A DNA stretch of 64,000 bases from Dermacentor variabilis (lineage: Eukaryota; Arthropoda; Arachnida; Ixodida; Ixodidae), in NCBI RefSeq assembly GCF_050947875.1, contig NC_134572.1, forward strand, positions 116,883,709-116,947,708. The letters are read 5' to 3'. This document shows, in pieces, positions 9,501 to 19,362 of this stretch. The notes below the pieces were generated by a model. That model worked only from the letters and a program-made list of their open reading frames with translations, ran no database searches and was not told the origin of the DNA. The first letter of the stretch is position 1, and each line of letters opens with the position of its first letter. A program made the translations under genes and the position numbers.

Positions 9501-12036
9501 ATGGCCCTGTCCCAGCAACTTCTATTCGCAACCTTGAACGTACGAGGCCTTCGGTCTTTGCAGAAACAGGCGCAGCTTCGCCGGCTTCTGTCTAGGAAGC
9601 GCGTCGACTTCGTCGCCGTGCAGGAGACGAAGATTGAGCGTGATGACGAGACAGAAAGGGCTTTGCGACCTTTTCTGTCTGAGTATAATGTTTGCGTTTC
9701 ACACGCTCTTGGTTTATCTGCGGGCTGTTTCCTGTTTCTGAAAAAGAGCCTACTTTATTCAGCTTTTAGTTATCATGTCGACACTGAAGGTCGATATATA
9801 TGTTGTGATTTTGTGTTGCAGGGTGTGCCATGGCGCATAGTCAACGTCTATGCATTTAATGACGCTGCAAAACGAACTCTTTTATTTGATACTGTGTCTA
9901 GTCTATTGGACTGTGATCGCTGCATTGTTTTAATGGGAGATTTCAATTGTGTATGTGATCCCAACGATCGAAGCGGCATTAACACTCAGCGGGACAGGAG
10001 TGGTGAAGTTTTGTCTAACATAATAGAAAATGCAGGGCTCGTTGATATAGGAGTGTCGGGACAGGGAGCTCGCTCTTATACAAGAATTCAAGGTCATTCC
10101 TACCCCCGCCTTGATCGGATTTATGTTTCTTCATCGCTCCTCTCTCGAGGACTATCCTGCATTACTATCCCCGTTTCATTCTCTGATCATTGTATGGTTA
10201 TCGCAAACATTGGTGAAAAATTTGTAACTAATTTCCGACCACAGTGGGCACTCTGGAAGCTTAACTCTGAGCTCCTAAATGATCAGGAATTTATTAATCG
10301 CGTGCGCATGGCTCTAGCCAATTCTCTTTCTAGTGACTTGCCATTATTTGCTGCTTGGGAACTCTTTAAACAAGAGGTTCGTGCAGTGGCTATAGAAATT
10401 GGATCGGTGAAATCATTCTATAGAAAGAATGAAGAAAAAACGCTTCTTAAGAGCCTATGTAGCCTTTATGAGATTGAATGCGAAATGCCAGGCACTTACA
10501 TTGTTGACATAGAAAACATTAAATGTGAGTTACAAAAGTATGACGCGCTACGTTACAGAGGTGCGCGAATTCGATCTCGAAACAGGCGTGCTCTGCAATC
10601 TGAGCAACCAACACGTCAAGCTTTACTTGACGAGCGACGTCACGGTATTTCCAAAGTAATTCCGGAAATATACTCCGAAGGTAGTCTTGTAACAAATACT
10701 AATGACGTAATTTCTCAGTTCGAAACTTTCTACACTATGTTGTTTAGTGCCCCTCCGGACGAGTTTTAGAGAGTTTTGTATCTCTTGTTAAACCATTACA
10801 GGATGATGACTGTGCAGTCATCAGTGGTAGCCTTACGATTCAAGAAATTGAGCTAGCTATTGATCAGCTGCCTTTGTCGAAAACACCCGGCCCCGATGGA
10901 CTTTCATGTGAATTTTACAAAGCTTTCAAATCAATTATCAGCCCCATATTATTGGATATTTTTATTTCAAGTTTAGAGATTGACGCCCTTCCGCAGTCTT
11001 TTTGCAAAACCCACACAGTTTTAATTGCCAAAAGTTCAGATAGAGAGAAACTGCGTTCCGTTGAAGGCTATCGACCAATCACATTGTCAAACGTGGATTA
11101 CAAAATTTTTGCGAAAGTTCTATCTAATAGATTGCAATTTGCGATGTCAATTCTAATTGGTTCCCATCAGACATGTGGAATCAGGGGCCGATCAATCCAA
11201 ACCAACATACATATCGCCCGTACCCTTCTTCAATACTGTTATGGTTCCACTGAGCAGCTTGCAATGCTCCAGGTAGACCTTGCTAAAGCTTTTGATCGTG
11301 TCAGTCACTCCTATTTATTTTCCCTTCTGGAGCATGTTAATGTTGGCTCCATTGTGCTTAAAGGCGTTAGGCTTTGCTACACCTGTTGTACTACACGTTT
11401 AGTTATTAATGGCCAACTCTCCGAACCCATTTCTATTTGCTCATCAGTAAAACAAGGCTGCCCGATGTCCCCACTACTATTCGCCCTTTACCTGGAACCG
11501 CTATGCTTAAGCGTAATTCAGTCCAGTAACATCCATGGCTTCAATATACTGGGTAATGAAGTTAAAGTCTTAGCTTATGCAGACGATCTAGCGTTCTTCT
11601 GCACGGATAAGTCCAGTGTTGAAAAAGTAGTATCGAAAATAGAAGAATTTGGCAGCGTATCAGGAGCGCGAATGAACTCCTCAAAAAGTTTAGGCTTATG
11701 GTTTGGCTCATGGTGCTATACACCAGAACAGTTTGCAGGCGTTAAGTAGACTGATGTCCCGCCAAAGTATCTTGGCGTGCCGCTAGACGCATATAAATTA
11801 AGCGCACACTATTGGAAAGAACGGGTTTCGGTACTTCAAAATTACGCCCAGACATTCGTTCCACAACGACTTTCTATTTTTGGAAAAGCCGAAGCCTGCA
11901 ATAAGTTCTTGGCAACAAAAATTTTCTATGTATTGCAAGTTATCCATTGTGCTAGGCTATACATCCAACGCTTTCACCGTATCTTTGCAACCTTCGTATG
12001 GTCTTCAACTTTTGAGCCCATGAGGCGCGATAATAT
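9501..12036 (+). pseudogene. LINE ORF2, N-terminal endonuclease and RT (frameshift, nonsense)
   Basis: ATG 9501 lies in a good Kozak context (CACCATGG). The AP-endonuclease domain spans 9501-~10220 with motifs LNVRGL, QETK, GDFNC and SDHCM. A one-base frameshift near 10766 separates it from the RT (~10780-11700), which carries PGPDGL, KQGCPMSP and YADDLAF. TAG at 11747-11749 is a second break; the same frame then runs on to 12036, where the gypsy element is inserted. The frame resumes at 17119 after removal of the insertion and one ATAT copy. Confidence 0.85.
12033..12036. repeat. 4-bp target duplication ATAT (left) of gypsy element
   Basis: ATAT at 12033-12036 and again at 17115-17118, directly abutting the two LTRs; 4 bp is typical of Ty3/gypsy integration. 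Confidence 0.85.
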
Positions 12037-12179
12037 TGTTACGTGTAGCTGACGTACGAGTCTACAATATATTTACACGTAGACAAGCGGTGGCAATGAT
12101 GGCGACGCTATATCAAGCGGTGGCCACGTCGTCTTCCTTCTCCTCAGTGCAGCCACACTGTGGCGGCTGTTCCGTAGCA
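12037..12179 (-). repeat. 3' LTR of gypsy element
   Basis: 143 bp, identical by eye to 16972-17114. On the coding strand it begins TGCTACGG and ends CGTAACA. Very short for a gypsy LTR. Confidence 0.93.
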
Positions 12180-12190
12180 TCACCCCCGGC
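12180..12190 (-). other. Polypurine tract
   Basis: GCCGGGGGTGA on the minus strand, immediately before the 3' LTR; the expected plus-strand primer site. Confidence 0.7.
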
Positions 12191-12217
12191 AGGAGAAGCG
12201 CCGTCCCGGTGCTTAAT

Positions 12218-15200
12218 CTACACATCCGCGGCGGAAGGTGTGTGATATGGCTTTAGCCTCGCCACGTGAACGATGTCACTTGCAGCCGACGATGACGCTG
12301 AGAGGCTGGCGGGGATGACTTCATACGTGACATCGGTCACTTGTCGCACCACACGGTATGGGCCAGTGTAGCGGGACAGCAGCTTTTCGGAAAGGCCCAC
12401 ACGTCGAATGGGGGACCAGAGGAGCACCAGAGAACCCGGAGTAAATTGTACGTCGCGATGGTGGCAATCATAGAGGCGTCTCTGATGCTCCTGCGAGGCC
12501 TCGAGACGGGTGCGGGCGAGCTGGCGCGCGTGGTCGGCGTGTGCGATCGCGTCGCGGGCGTATTCAGTGGATGAACGTGTGGCCGAGGGCAACAATGTGT
12601 CCAAGGGCAACGCGGGTTCTCGGCCATATAGGAGATAGAATGGTGAATAGCCGGCGGTGTCGTGACGCGATGAATTATACGCGAACGTCACATATGGTAA
12701 GTGAAGATCCCAGTCGTGGTGGTCGGTCGCGACGTACTTGGATAGCATGTCGGTGATGGTCCGGTTGAGGCGCTCCGTGAGGCCGTTGGTCTGTGGGTGG
12801 TAGGACGTGCTGAACTTGTGCTTAGTCGAGCAGGAGCGGAGGATGTCCTCGACGACTGCCGACAGAAAGCTGCGGCCACGGTCAGTGAGTAATTGGCGCG
12901 GGGCACCGTGCACTAAAATGATGTCATTGAGCAGAAAGTCAGCAACGTCAGTAGCACAACTTGTCGGGAGGGCTCTGGTGATTGCGTACCGCGTAGCATA
13001 ATCAGTAGCGACGGCGACCCATTTATTTCCGGAGCCCGAGAGAGGGAACGGTCCAAGAAGGTCTAGACCAACACGGAAAAAGGGTTCCGGTGGGATGTCG
13101 ATCGGCTGAAGACATCCAGCTGGAGGTGTGGAAGGCTTCTTCCGGCGCTGACAGGGCTCACAAGTGGCAACGTAGCGCCGCACGGAGCGAGCGAGACCCG
13201 GCCAAAAGAAGCGACGGCGTACACGGTCGTATGTGCGCGAGACGCCCAAGTGTCCAGCCACGGGAGCGTCGTGAAGTTGTTGGAGGACAGTCGACCGCAA
13301 GTGGGATGGAATTACGAGCAGAAGGTCACGGCCGTGTGGATCGAGATTGCGGCGGTATAGTGTCCCTTCCTTAAGGAGAAACATCCGGAGAGAGGCGTCG
13401 CCAGGCGTTGACTCCAGATGGTCGATGAGGGCTCGTAAGGAAGGATCGCGGCGTTGCTCATTGCCGATTTCGAGCAACTTGGACAGAGAGAAAACGCAAG
13501 TGATGGTGTCCGCATCAGCCGGGTCGTCGACGGGGTAGCGGGACAAACAATCGGCATCCTGGTGCAAGCGTCCCGTCTTGTATACCACGGAGAAGGTATA
13601 TTCTTGCAGGCGTAACGCCCAGCGAGCGAGTCGTCCCGTGGGGTCCTTGAGCGAGGATAGCCAGCAGAGCGCGTGGTGATCAGTGATGACACAGAAGGGG
13701 CGTCCGTACAAGTATGGGCGAAACTTGGCAACAGCCCACACAAGAGCGAGGCACTCGCGCTCTGTGATTGAATAATTGCGCTCGGCGGGTGATAGAAGTC
13801 GGCTGGCATAGGCGATAACGCGATCATGTCCACGCTGGTGTTGTGCTAATACTGCTCCTATGCCGTGACCACTGGCATCAGTTCGAACTTCCGTTGAAGC
13901 AGACGGGTCAAAATGGGCCAGAATTGGAGGCGTGGTAAGGAGAGTAATGAGCTGCGAAAAAGATGCGGCATGGTCAGGTCCCCAAGAAAATAGGGCGTCT
14001 TTCTTCAAGAGGTCGGTAAGGGGACGGGCGATGGTCGCAAAATCCTTCACAAAGCGTCGGAAATATGAGCACAGCCCTACGAAACTACGAACGTCCTTGG
14101 TAGACTTCGGAACAGGAAAGTTCGTAACGGCGCGAATCTTGTCCGGGTCAGGTCGCACGCCTCTGGCGTCCACGAGGTGTCCAAGGACGGTGATTTGGCG
14201 GCGAGCGAAGTGACATTTGGACGAGTTCAACTGGAGACCGGCGCGGCGGAACACGTCAAGAATCGCTGAAAGGCGGTCTAGATGCGTGTCAAATGTGGGT
14301 GAGTAAACGATGACGTCGTCCAGATAGCACAAACAGGTGGACCACTTGAACCCCTGAAGCAAAGAGTCCATCATTCGTTCGAAGGTGGCGGGCGCGTTAC
14401 AGAGACCGAAAGGCATCACCTTGAACTGATAAAGGCCGTCAGGGGTAACAAATGCAGTCTTCTCTCTGTCCATGTCGTCGACGGATATCTGCCAGTATCC
14501 GGACCGTAAGTCGATAGAAGAAAAATAAGTGGCACCGTACAGGCAGTCTAGAGCGTCATCAATACGTGGCAAAGGGTACACGTCCTTTTTTGTGATTTTG
14601 TTCAGGTGGCGATAATCTACACAAAAACGCCACGTTCCATCCTTCTTTTTGACAAGTACGACGGGAGAAGCCCAGGGACTACAGGAAGGCTCGATAATGT
14701 CCTTTGCAAGCATCTTTTTGACTTCCTGTTGGATAACAGCTCGTTCTGACGCAGAAACACGATATGGACGACGGTGAATAGGGTTCGCATCGCCAGTGTT
14801 TATGCGATGGGTCACGACGGACGTTCGACCTAAGGGTCGATTGTCAAAGTCAAAAATGTCACGATAGCCTTCAAGAACGCGGCAAAGGGCTGCAGCTTGA
14901 GCAGGTGTAAGGTCAGAGGAGACCATCTTCTTCATGTCGACGTCAGTACTGTGCGATGACGTCACGGTATGGGCTGAGCTGTAACGATCTTCCACTGTGA
15001 ATGGCTCGACCTCATCCTCCTGCAAAGCGCGAATTATAGCCAAGGAGATCCCCTGAGGCAGAACTTGCGCGGTTAGCGCGAAATTGACGAGTGGAAGGCA
15101 GGTGCGGTTACCAGTAATTTTCAGCACAGTGTGCGGCACGATAACACCATGTGTAAGCATAACGGCCGGAATTGGTGCGGCCACGTAATTGCCGTCAGGT

Positions 15201-15720
15201 ACAGCTGGTGAGGACAACAAGTCTACGTGTGTCATAGAGTGAGGTGGTAGGCGAATAAAATCTATGCAGCTCAGATGGCTGGGAGGCGGGTCCACAGGGT
15301 CGGCAAGAAGAGGCAAGTCAAGGCGAAGTGAGCCGGCCGAACAGTCAATGAGGGCAGAATGATGGGCAAGAAAATCCAGACCGAGAATGAGTTCGTGAGG
15401 GCAATGCTCGATGACGGTGAAGAGAACGACGGTGTGTCTCTCAGCAATGGTGAGTCGGGCAGAGCACATGCCAACAATAGCGACAGTCCCTCCGTCGGCG
15501 ACTTGTACAAATCGGTTCGGGGCAGGCGTCAGAACTTTCTTGAGCCGACGGCGAAGAGCAGCACTCATAATGGACACATGCGCCCCGGTGTCAATCAACG
15601 CGCACACAGGAACATTGTCGACGAGAACGTCCAAAAGATTCTTGTTCGTCGGTAAGGTGAAGCGAGGATTTTGAGCCAATGTCGTCTTTGCAGCTTCACC
15701 TCCAGAAGCTGCGCTGTCTA
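12218..15720 (-). CDS. Gypsy pol (PR-RT-RNase H-IN), intact
   Basis: About 1153 codons from a TTG near 15679, but the frame is open further up and overlaps the end of gag in the -1 frame, so translation is probably by -1 frameshift from gag rather than from its own start. Domains from the 15679 numbering: retropepsin with IDTGA (~35); RT with YLDD (~451); RNase H with DAS (~598); integrase HHCC (~801-845); D-D-E core (~871, 933, 968); GPY/F-like motif (TGPYRVV) near the C-terminus. No chromodomain is seen. All catalytic motifs are present, so the product could be active. Gypsy lineage not assigned. Confidence 0.93.
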
Positions 15721-16935
15721 GTTTTCCGGTCGGGGGTGCGGCGAGTAGGTCGGAGAAGGAGCACGGTGAGACGGGGGCGAGCGAGATTGACGACGGGAGG
15801 GAGAAGGCGAGCGGGAGTAGCGGGGTCGTGTCAAAGGCGTCGCAGGGTCAGATGATGGGGTGGGCATAGAAGGGGCGAAGGAAAAGGACGCACTAGAGGG
15901 GCGAGGGTGGTAATTAGGAGAATAGCGTGTGGGGGAAGTCCAGCGGCTGCGGCAGTGGCGAGCGACATGTCCAATGCGTCGGCAGTTAAAACAGATCGGC
16001 TTGTCGTCCACGGTTCGCCAGTCGGAGGGGTTGCGCTGTCCATAAGAGTAAGAAGGTCGCGGTGGGGCCGTGCGTGGAGAGAGAGGTTCCGAGCATGCGG
16101 AACGAATGGAGTGCAGGCCGACGTTGGATAACTCTTGACGGACGATGGCCTGGATCAAGGAGATTGTCATCGGAGAATGATCAGGTGACGGAAATGAAGG
16201 GGCCGCCGGTTGTGCCGCTTCGACCTCACGACGAATAATGCGGGTCAAGTTGTCACATCGCGACGGCTGGTGGAAGAGGTCGTCACAGGATGACGTAGCA
16301 GCTGTGTTGGGAAGTCGCGTGATGTGCTGGGATAACCGGCGGCTTTTAGCATGCTCAAGACGGCGGCACTCCTTGAGGATCGTATCGATGCTGGTGACGT
16401 TGGTAAACACCAGTAAATTGAAGGCGTCGTCAGCAATCCCTTTGAGGACGTGATTTACCTTATCGTCCTCAGACATGGTCGGGTCAGCCTTGGCACAAAG
16501 GGCCAAGACGTCGAGAATGTAGGACACGTAGGACTCGGTCGACGTCTGTACACGTGTGGCTAGGGCTTTCTTGGCATTGACTTGACGACCGAAGGGATTG
16601 CCAAAAAGGTCGCGGAGCTTCTCTTTGAAGAGATCCCAGCTCGAGATCTCCTCTTCGTGAGTCTGGAACCATGCAAGTGGAGCTCCGTCGAGGTAGAAAA
16701 CAACGTTCGCGAGCATAATAGTCGAATCCCACCTGTGACTGGTGCTGACACGTTCGTATAAGCGGAGCCAGTCGTCAACATCAGGACTGCCGACTCCGTT
16801 GAAAACACCAGGATCCCGAGGTGGGGAAATGGCGACGTAGGTCGGGGCTGCAGGCGGAGACGGTTGCGTAGAGGAAGTGCCGCCAGCAGGAGCCGAAATT
16901 GCACTGTCGCCGTTGCGACCGCTGCGAAGCTCCAT
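15718..16935 (-). CDS. Gypsy gag
   Basis: 405 codons from ATG at 16935 to TAG at 15720-15718. The N-terminal half has the helical capsid composition of retrotransposon gag (DWLRLYERV, LDGAPLAWF). A single zinc knuckle CFNCRRIGHVARHC sits near residue 300, followed by a Ser/Pro/Arg-rich basic tail. The last gag codons contain a G GAA AAC stretch where a -1 shift enters the pol frame, just before the stop. It would form the particle packaging element RNA. Confidence 0.92.
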   Translation of the reverse strand: MELRSGRNGDSAISAPAGGTSSTQPSPPAAPTYVAISPPRDPGVFNGVGSPDVDDWLRLYERVSTSHRWDSTIMLANVVFYLDGAPLAWFQTHEEEISSWDLFKEKLRDLFGNPFGRQVNAKKALATRVQTSTESYVSYILDVLALCAKADPTMSEDDKVNHVLKGIADDAFNLLVFTNVTSIDTILKECRRLEHAKSRRLSQHITRLPNTAATSSCDDLFHQPSRCDNLTRIIRREVEAAQPAAPSFPSPDHSPMTISLIQAIVRQELSNVGLHSIRSACSEPLSPRTAPPRPSYSYGQRNPSDWRTVDDKPICFNCRRIGHVARHCRSRWTSPTRYSPNYHPRPSSASFSFAPSMPTPSSDPATPLTRPRYSRSPSPSRRQSRSPPSHRAPSPTYSPHPRPEN

Positions 16936-16950
16936 GACGGGTACGGGGAA

Positions 16951-16965
16951 CGTCCACCTCCACCA
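16951..16965 (-). other. Putative primer-binding site of gypsy element
   Basis: TGGTGGAGGTGGACG on the minus strand, 6 nt inside the 5' LTR. It starts with TGG, as expected for pairing with a tRNA CCA end; the tRNA was not identified. Confidence 0.5.
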
Positions 16966-16971
16966 AATTAA

Positions 16972-17114
16972 TGTTACGTGTAGCTGACGTACGAGTCTAC
17001 AATATATTTACACGTAGACAAGCGGTGGCAATGATGGCGACGCTATATCAAGCGGTGGCCACGTCGTCTTCCTTCTCCTCAGTGCAGCCACACTGTGGCG
17101 GCTGTTCCGTAGCA
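16972..17114 (-). repeat. 5' LTR of gypsy element
   Basis: 143 bp identical to 12037-12179, followed by ATAT (17115-17118). Confidence 0.93.
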
Positions 17115-17959
17115 ATATCTTTAGGCCTGTTAGTGAAGGTGGGCTGGGCTTAGTACATCTTTATGTGCGGCAAATAGTGTCTCGTTTCTTCTATTTTCGC
17201 GATACTTCCCATCCTGTAATTCGTTCATACATGCAAATCACACTTGTTAATGTGTTACCTGATTTAGTTGTTTCTTCACGTTTTTCTTCGCGCTTATGCT
17301 TGTGGGGGTTCATGCAAGAAGTTTACTTGGCGGTTCGTTTCCTGACAGTTCGGTTTTCCACTGAATACTTGTATTCTGTGTCGCGCAAAACGTTGTACAA
17401 AGACTTACTATCCATGCTATTTCCGCCTCCACTTTACCGATCAATATACATTAAATTGCCAGGCCACGATGTGCTAAAGCGAGTTCGCAAAATGTATTTA
17501 TCCCCTTGCTGCAAAATATTCTTTTATAAAGTTCATAGTGAAACCATACCGGTTAAAACATGGCTACAAAAAAAGGGTATCTTTGTTTTTTCTGTTAACT
17601 GTCGCCTTTGTGATGTACCAGAGACAATTGAACATTGTTTTATTAGCTGCACCGACGCCATCCTATTTTGGGATGTCCTCCAACGGACTTTAAAGAAAGA
17701 CTTTGATATTAACGCTCATACTGTGCGATACCTGCTACCAACCTGTGATAATAGTGCGCCTTTCGATATGTTTTTTGTAATGGGAATGCACAGTTTGTGG
17801 AAAACGCGAATGATGGACCGCAACGCCGAAACGGTTGTACCTACAAGGGCAAATTTCATCCAAATGACACTACACCTAAAGCAGGTTTATGATGGACTCT
17901 GTGTACAACCGGACTGGTACCCTATTTTGTTGAGGTGCTTATCCTTGCCACCCTTCTAA
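17115..17959 (+). pseudogene. LINE ORF2, C-terminal part (continues from 12036)
   Basis: After removal of the gypsy element and one ATAT copy, the ORF2 frame of the L1/Tx1-like LINE continues through 17119 to TAA at 17957-17959. The segment holds the post-RT region with a Cys/His motif (CRLCDVPETIEHCFISC) and the LWKTR motif seen in Tx1-like C-termini. The ~150 bp to 18115 are 3' UTR and A-rich tail. Confidence 0.85.
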
Positions 17960-18115
17960 AGTGACACGAACGTTTCTACTCACAGTATGAACGCTACCTT
18001 TTCTGTGTGTGACTTTCAATGTGCCCTCCATTCTCTGACTATGCAGAACTGGTGAACGTCTGGTCGAATGGTTGAATGCAACTATAATAAATACCATGAA
18101 AGAAAGAAAAAAAAA

Positions 18116-18132
18116 CTATTACAGTGTCCTAG
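18116..18132. repeat. 17-bp target duplication (right)
   Basis: Exact repeat of 8144-8160, directly after the A-rich tail of the L1/Tx1-like LINE. Confidence 0.9.
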
Positions 18133-18175
18133 TGCCGACGCCCCCAGAGACAGAATGATAGGTAGCGTAGTGGCT
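18133..18175 (-). mobile_element. SINE-like element, remaining head segment
   Basis: Continuation of 7863-8160 split by the LINE; bounded on the right by the second AATTGGTTT (18176-18184). Confidence 0.5.
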
Positions 18176-18184
18176 AATTGGTTT

Positions 18185-18845
18185 TTCCTTTGCCCTTGTG
18201 CATCAGGGTCACTTTTGCCTCTTTCTATGCTGGTGGGATTTGACACGACTCAAAGATGCTGTTGAAGTAGTGTTGTAGTCCCTCTCTTGCTTTTGTCTTT
18301 AGTGCTTTCAGGAATTCGTTGGGGATATCATCGGGGCCTACTGCTATTTGGTTTTTAAGGTCGCTGATGCCTCGTTTCAGTTCTGTTGTGGATATTGGGT
18401 TCAGTATGCTATGTTCTTTTTTTTTTGTCCTCTTCATTTTATCAGTCGCTGTGTTTAAGGATTGTGGTGTGTGATCTTGTGGATTGTCTTGGAGTGTTTT
18501 GAAGTGTGATGTCAGGTATGTTTCCATCTTTTCCTGTGTTTTCAAGACCAGTGCGTAGAGCAGTTATTTTCAATGTGGTCTCTTTCCGTTGCAGGGAGTC
18601 AATGTACATCCAGAACCTTTGACTGAAATGTTTTCGTTCCTTTATTCTGTGGCTTTCTTGTTGCTTGAAGGCGGTGTCGAATTTTTTGGCTACCAATTGT
18701 TTAACCTTTTGTTTCTGGTTTAAGTAGGCTTGCCACGCATTGGCTTTCTCAGTGGTTTCCTTTTCATTTGTATGGCGGTTTAGTCTGGAGAGTCTTTAGC
18801 GTTTTGATATTTCTTCTTTAACTTCCTTGTCGGACCAGGGCGTTG
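18185..18845 (-). pseudogene. Decayed LINE, upstream RT and linker part
   Basis: Minus-strand frames encode a Lys/Arg-rich linker (~18845-18560) and the start of RT (18545-18185) with the AVGPDDIPNEFLKAL block. Reading across the nested insertions, this joins the RT at 7853 downward through a conserved K-G-K-G-K region. One extra A near 18186-18200 shifts the frame, and an in-frame stop lies near 18225. Same element as 6084-7853. Confidence 0.75.
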
Positions 18846-19026
18846 GTTGTGTTCGGGTCTCTGTCTGCAGGTGTAGGCACTGCGACTGCAGGAGTCGCTA
18901 ATGTTGTTGTGACAGCGTACACTACCACGTTAGGCCGGCATACCGCAATCCCTAATACATTTGCGCACGAGCTAAAACTGCTGAAACTTTTTAATGCCGA
19001 AGCTCTTAATGTCATCTCTGAGCATG
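18846..19026. other. Unassigned spacer
   Basis: Short open frames exist on both strands but show no recognisable domain. No feature supported. Confidence 0.5.
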
Positions 19027-19038
19027 AATTACGTTAGT

Positions 19039-19275
19039 ACCCGCCGTGGTTGCTCAGTGGCTATGGTGTTGGGCTGCTGAGCACGAGGTCGCGGGATCGA
19101 ATCCCGGCCACGGCGGCCGCATTTCGATGGGGGCGAAATGCGAAAACACCCGTGTGCTTAGATTTAGGTGCACGTTAAAGAACCACAGGTGGTCAAAATT
19201 TCCGGAGTCCTCCACTACGGCGTGCCTCATAATCAGAAAGTGGTTTTGGCACGTAAAACCCCAAATATTATTATT
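19039..19275 (+). mobile_element. tRNA-derived SINE, copy A (full length)
   Basis: 237 bp starting ACCCGCCGTGG. A-box-like sequence at ~19048-19060 and B box GGATCGAATCC at 19094-19104 form a tRNA-like head; the body ends in an (ATT)n tail. Flanked by the 12-bp duplication AATTACGTTAGT (19027-19038 and 19276-19287). It resembles the tRNA-derived SINEs described from hard ticks such as Ruka; family identity is from memory. Confidence 0.88.
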
Positions 19276-19294
19276 AATTACGTTAGTGTCGTTA

Positions 19295-19295
<1 letters not shown>

Positions 19296-19360
<65 letters not shown>
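19296..19360. repeat. (AT)n microsatellite
   Basis: About 65 bp of uninterrupted AT dinucleotides, just downstream of SINE copy A. Frames of alternating Tyr/Ile through it are not genes. Confidence 0.95.

Positions 19361-19362
<2 letters not shown>

Larger units (their letters stand above)
12037..17114 (-). mobile_element. Ty3/gypsy LTR retrotransposon, complete
   Basis: 5078 bp between ATAT duplications, coding on the minus strand. Identical 143-bp LTRs at both ends, then primer-binding site, gag, pol in the canonical PR-RT-RNase H-IN order, and a polypurine tract. No env. Identical LTRs and open frames indicate very recent insertion. It sits inside the ORF2 RT region of the L1/Tx1-like LINE. 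Confidence 0.95.
8161..18115 (+). mobile_element. L1/Tx1-like LINE, full length, interrupted by a gypsy element
   Basis: Bounded by a 17-bp duplication and ending in an A-rich tail (about 18088-18115). Without the gypsy element and one copy of its 4-bp duplication it is ~4.9 kb, with ORF1 (CCHC nucleocapsid) and ORF2 (APE endonuclease plus RT). The endonuclease and RT style (GYRPITL, NVDYKIFAKVL, QTCGIRGRSI) suggests the L1/Tx1 group. Two stops and one frameshift show it is dead. Confidence 0.85.
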
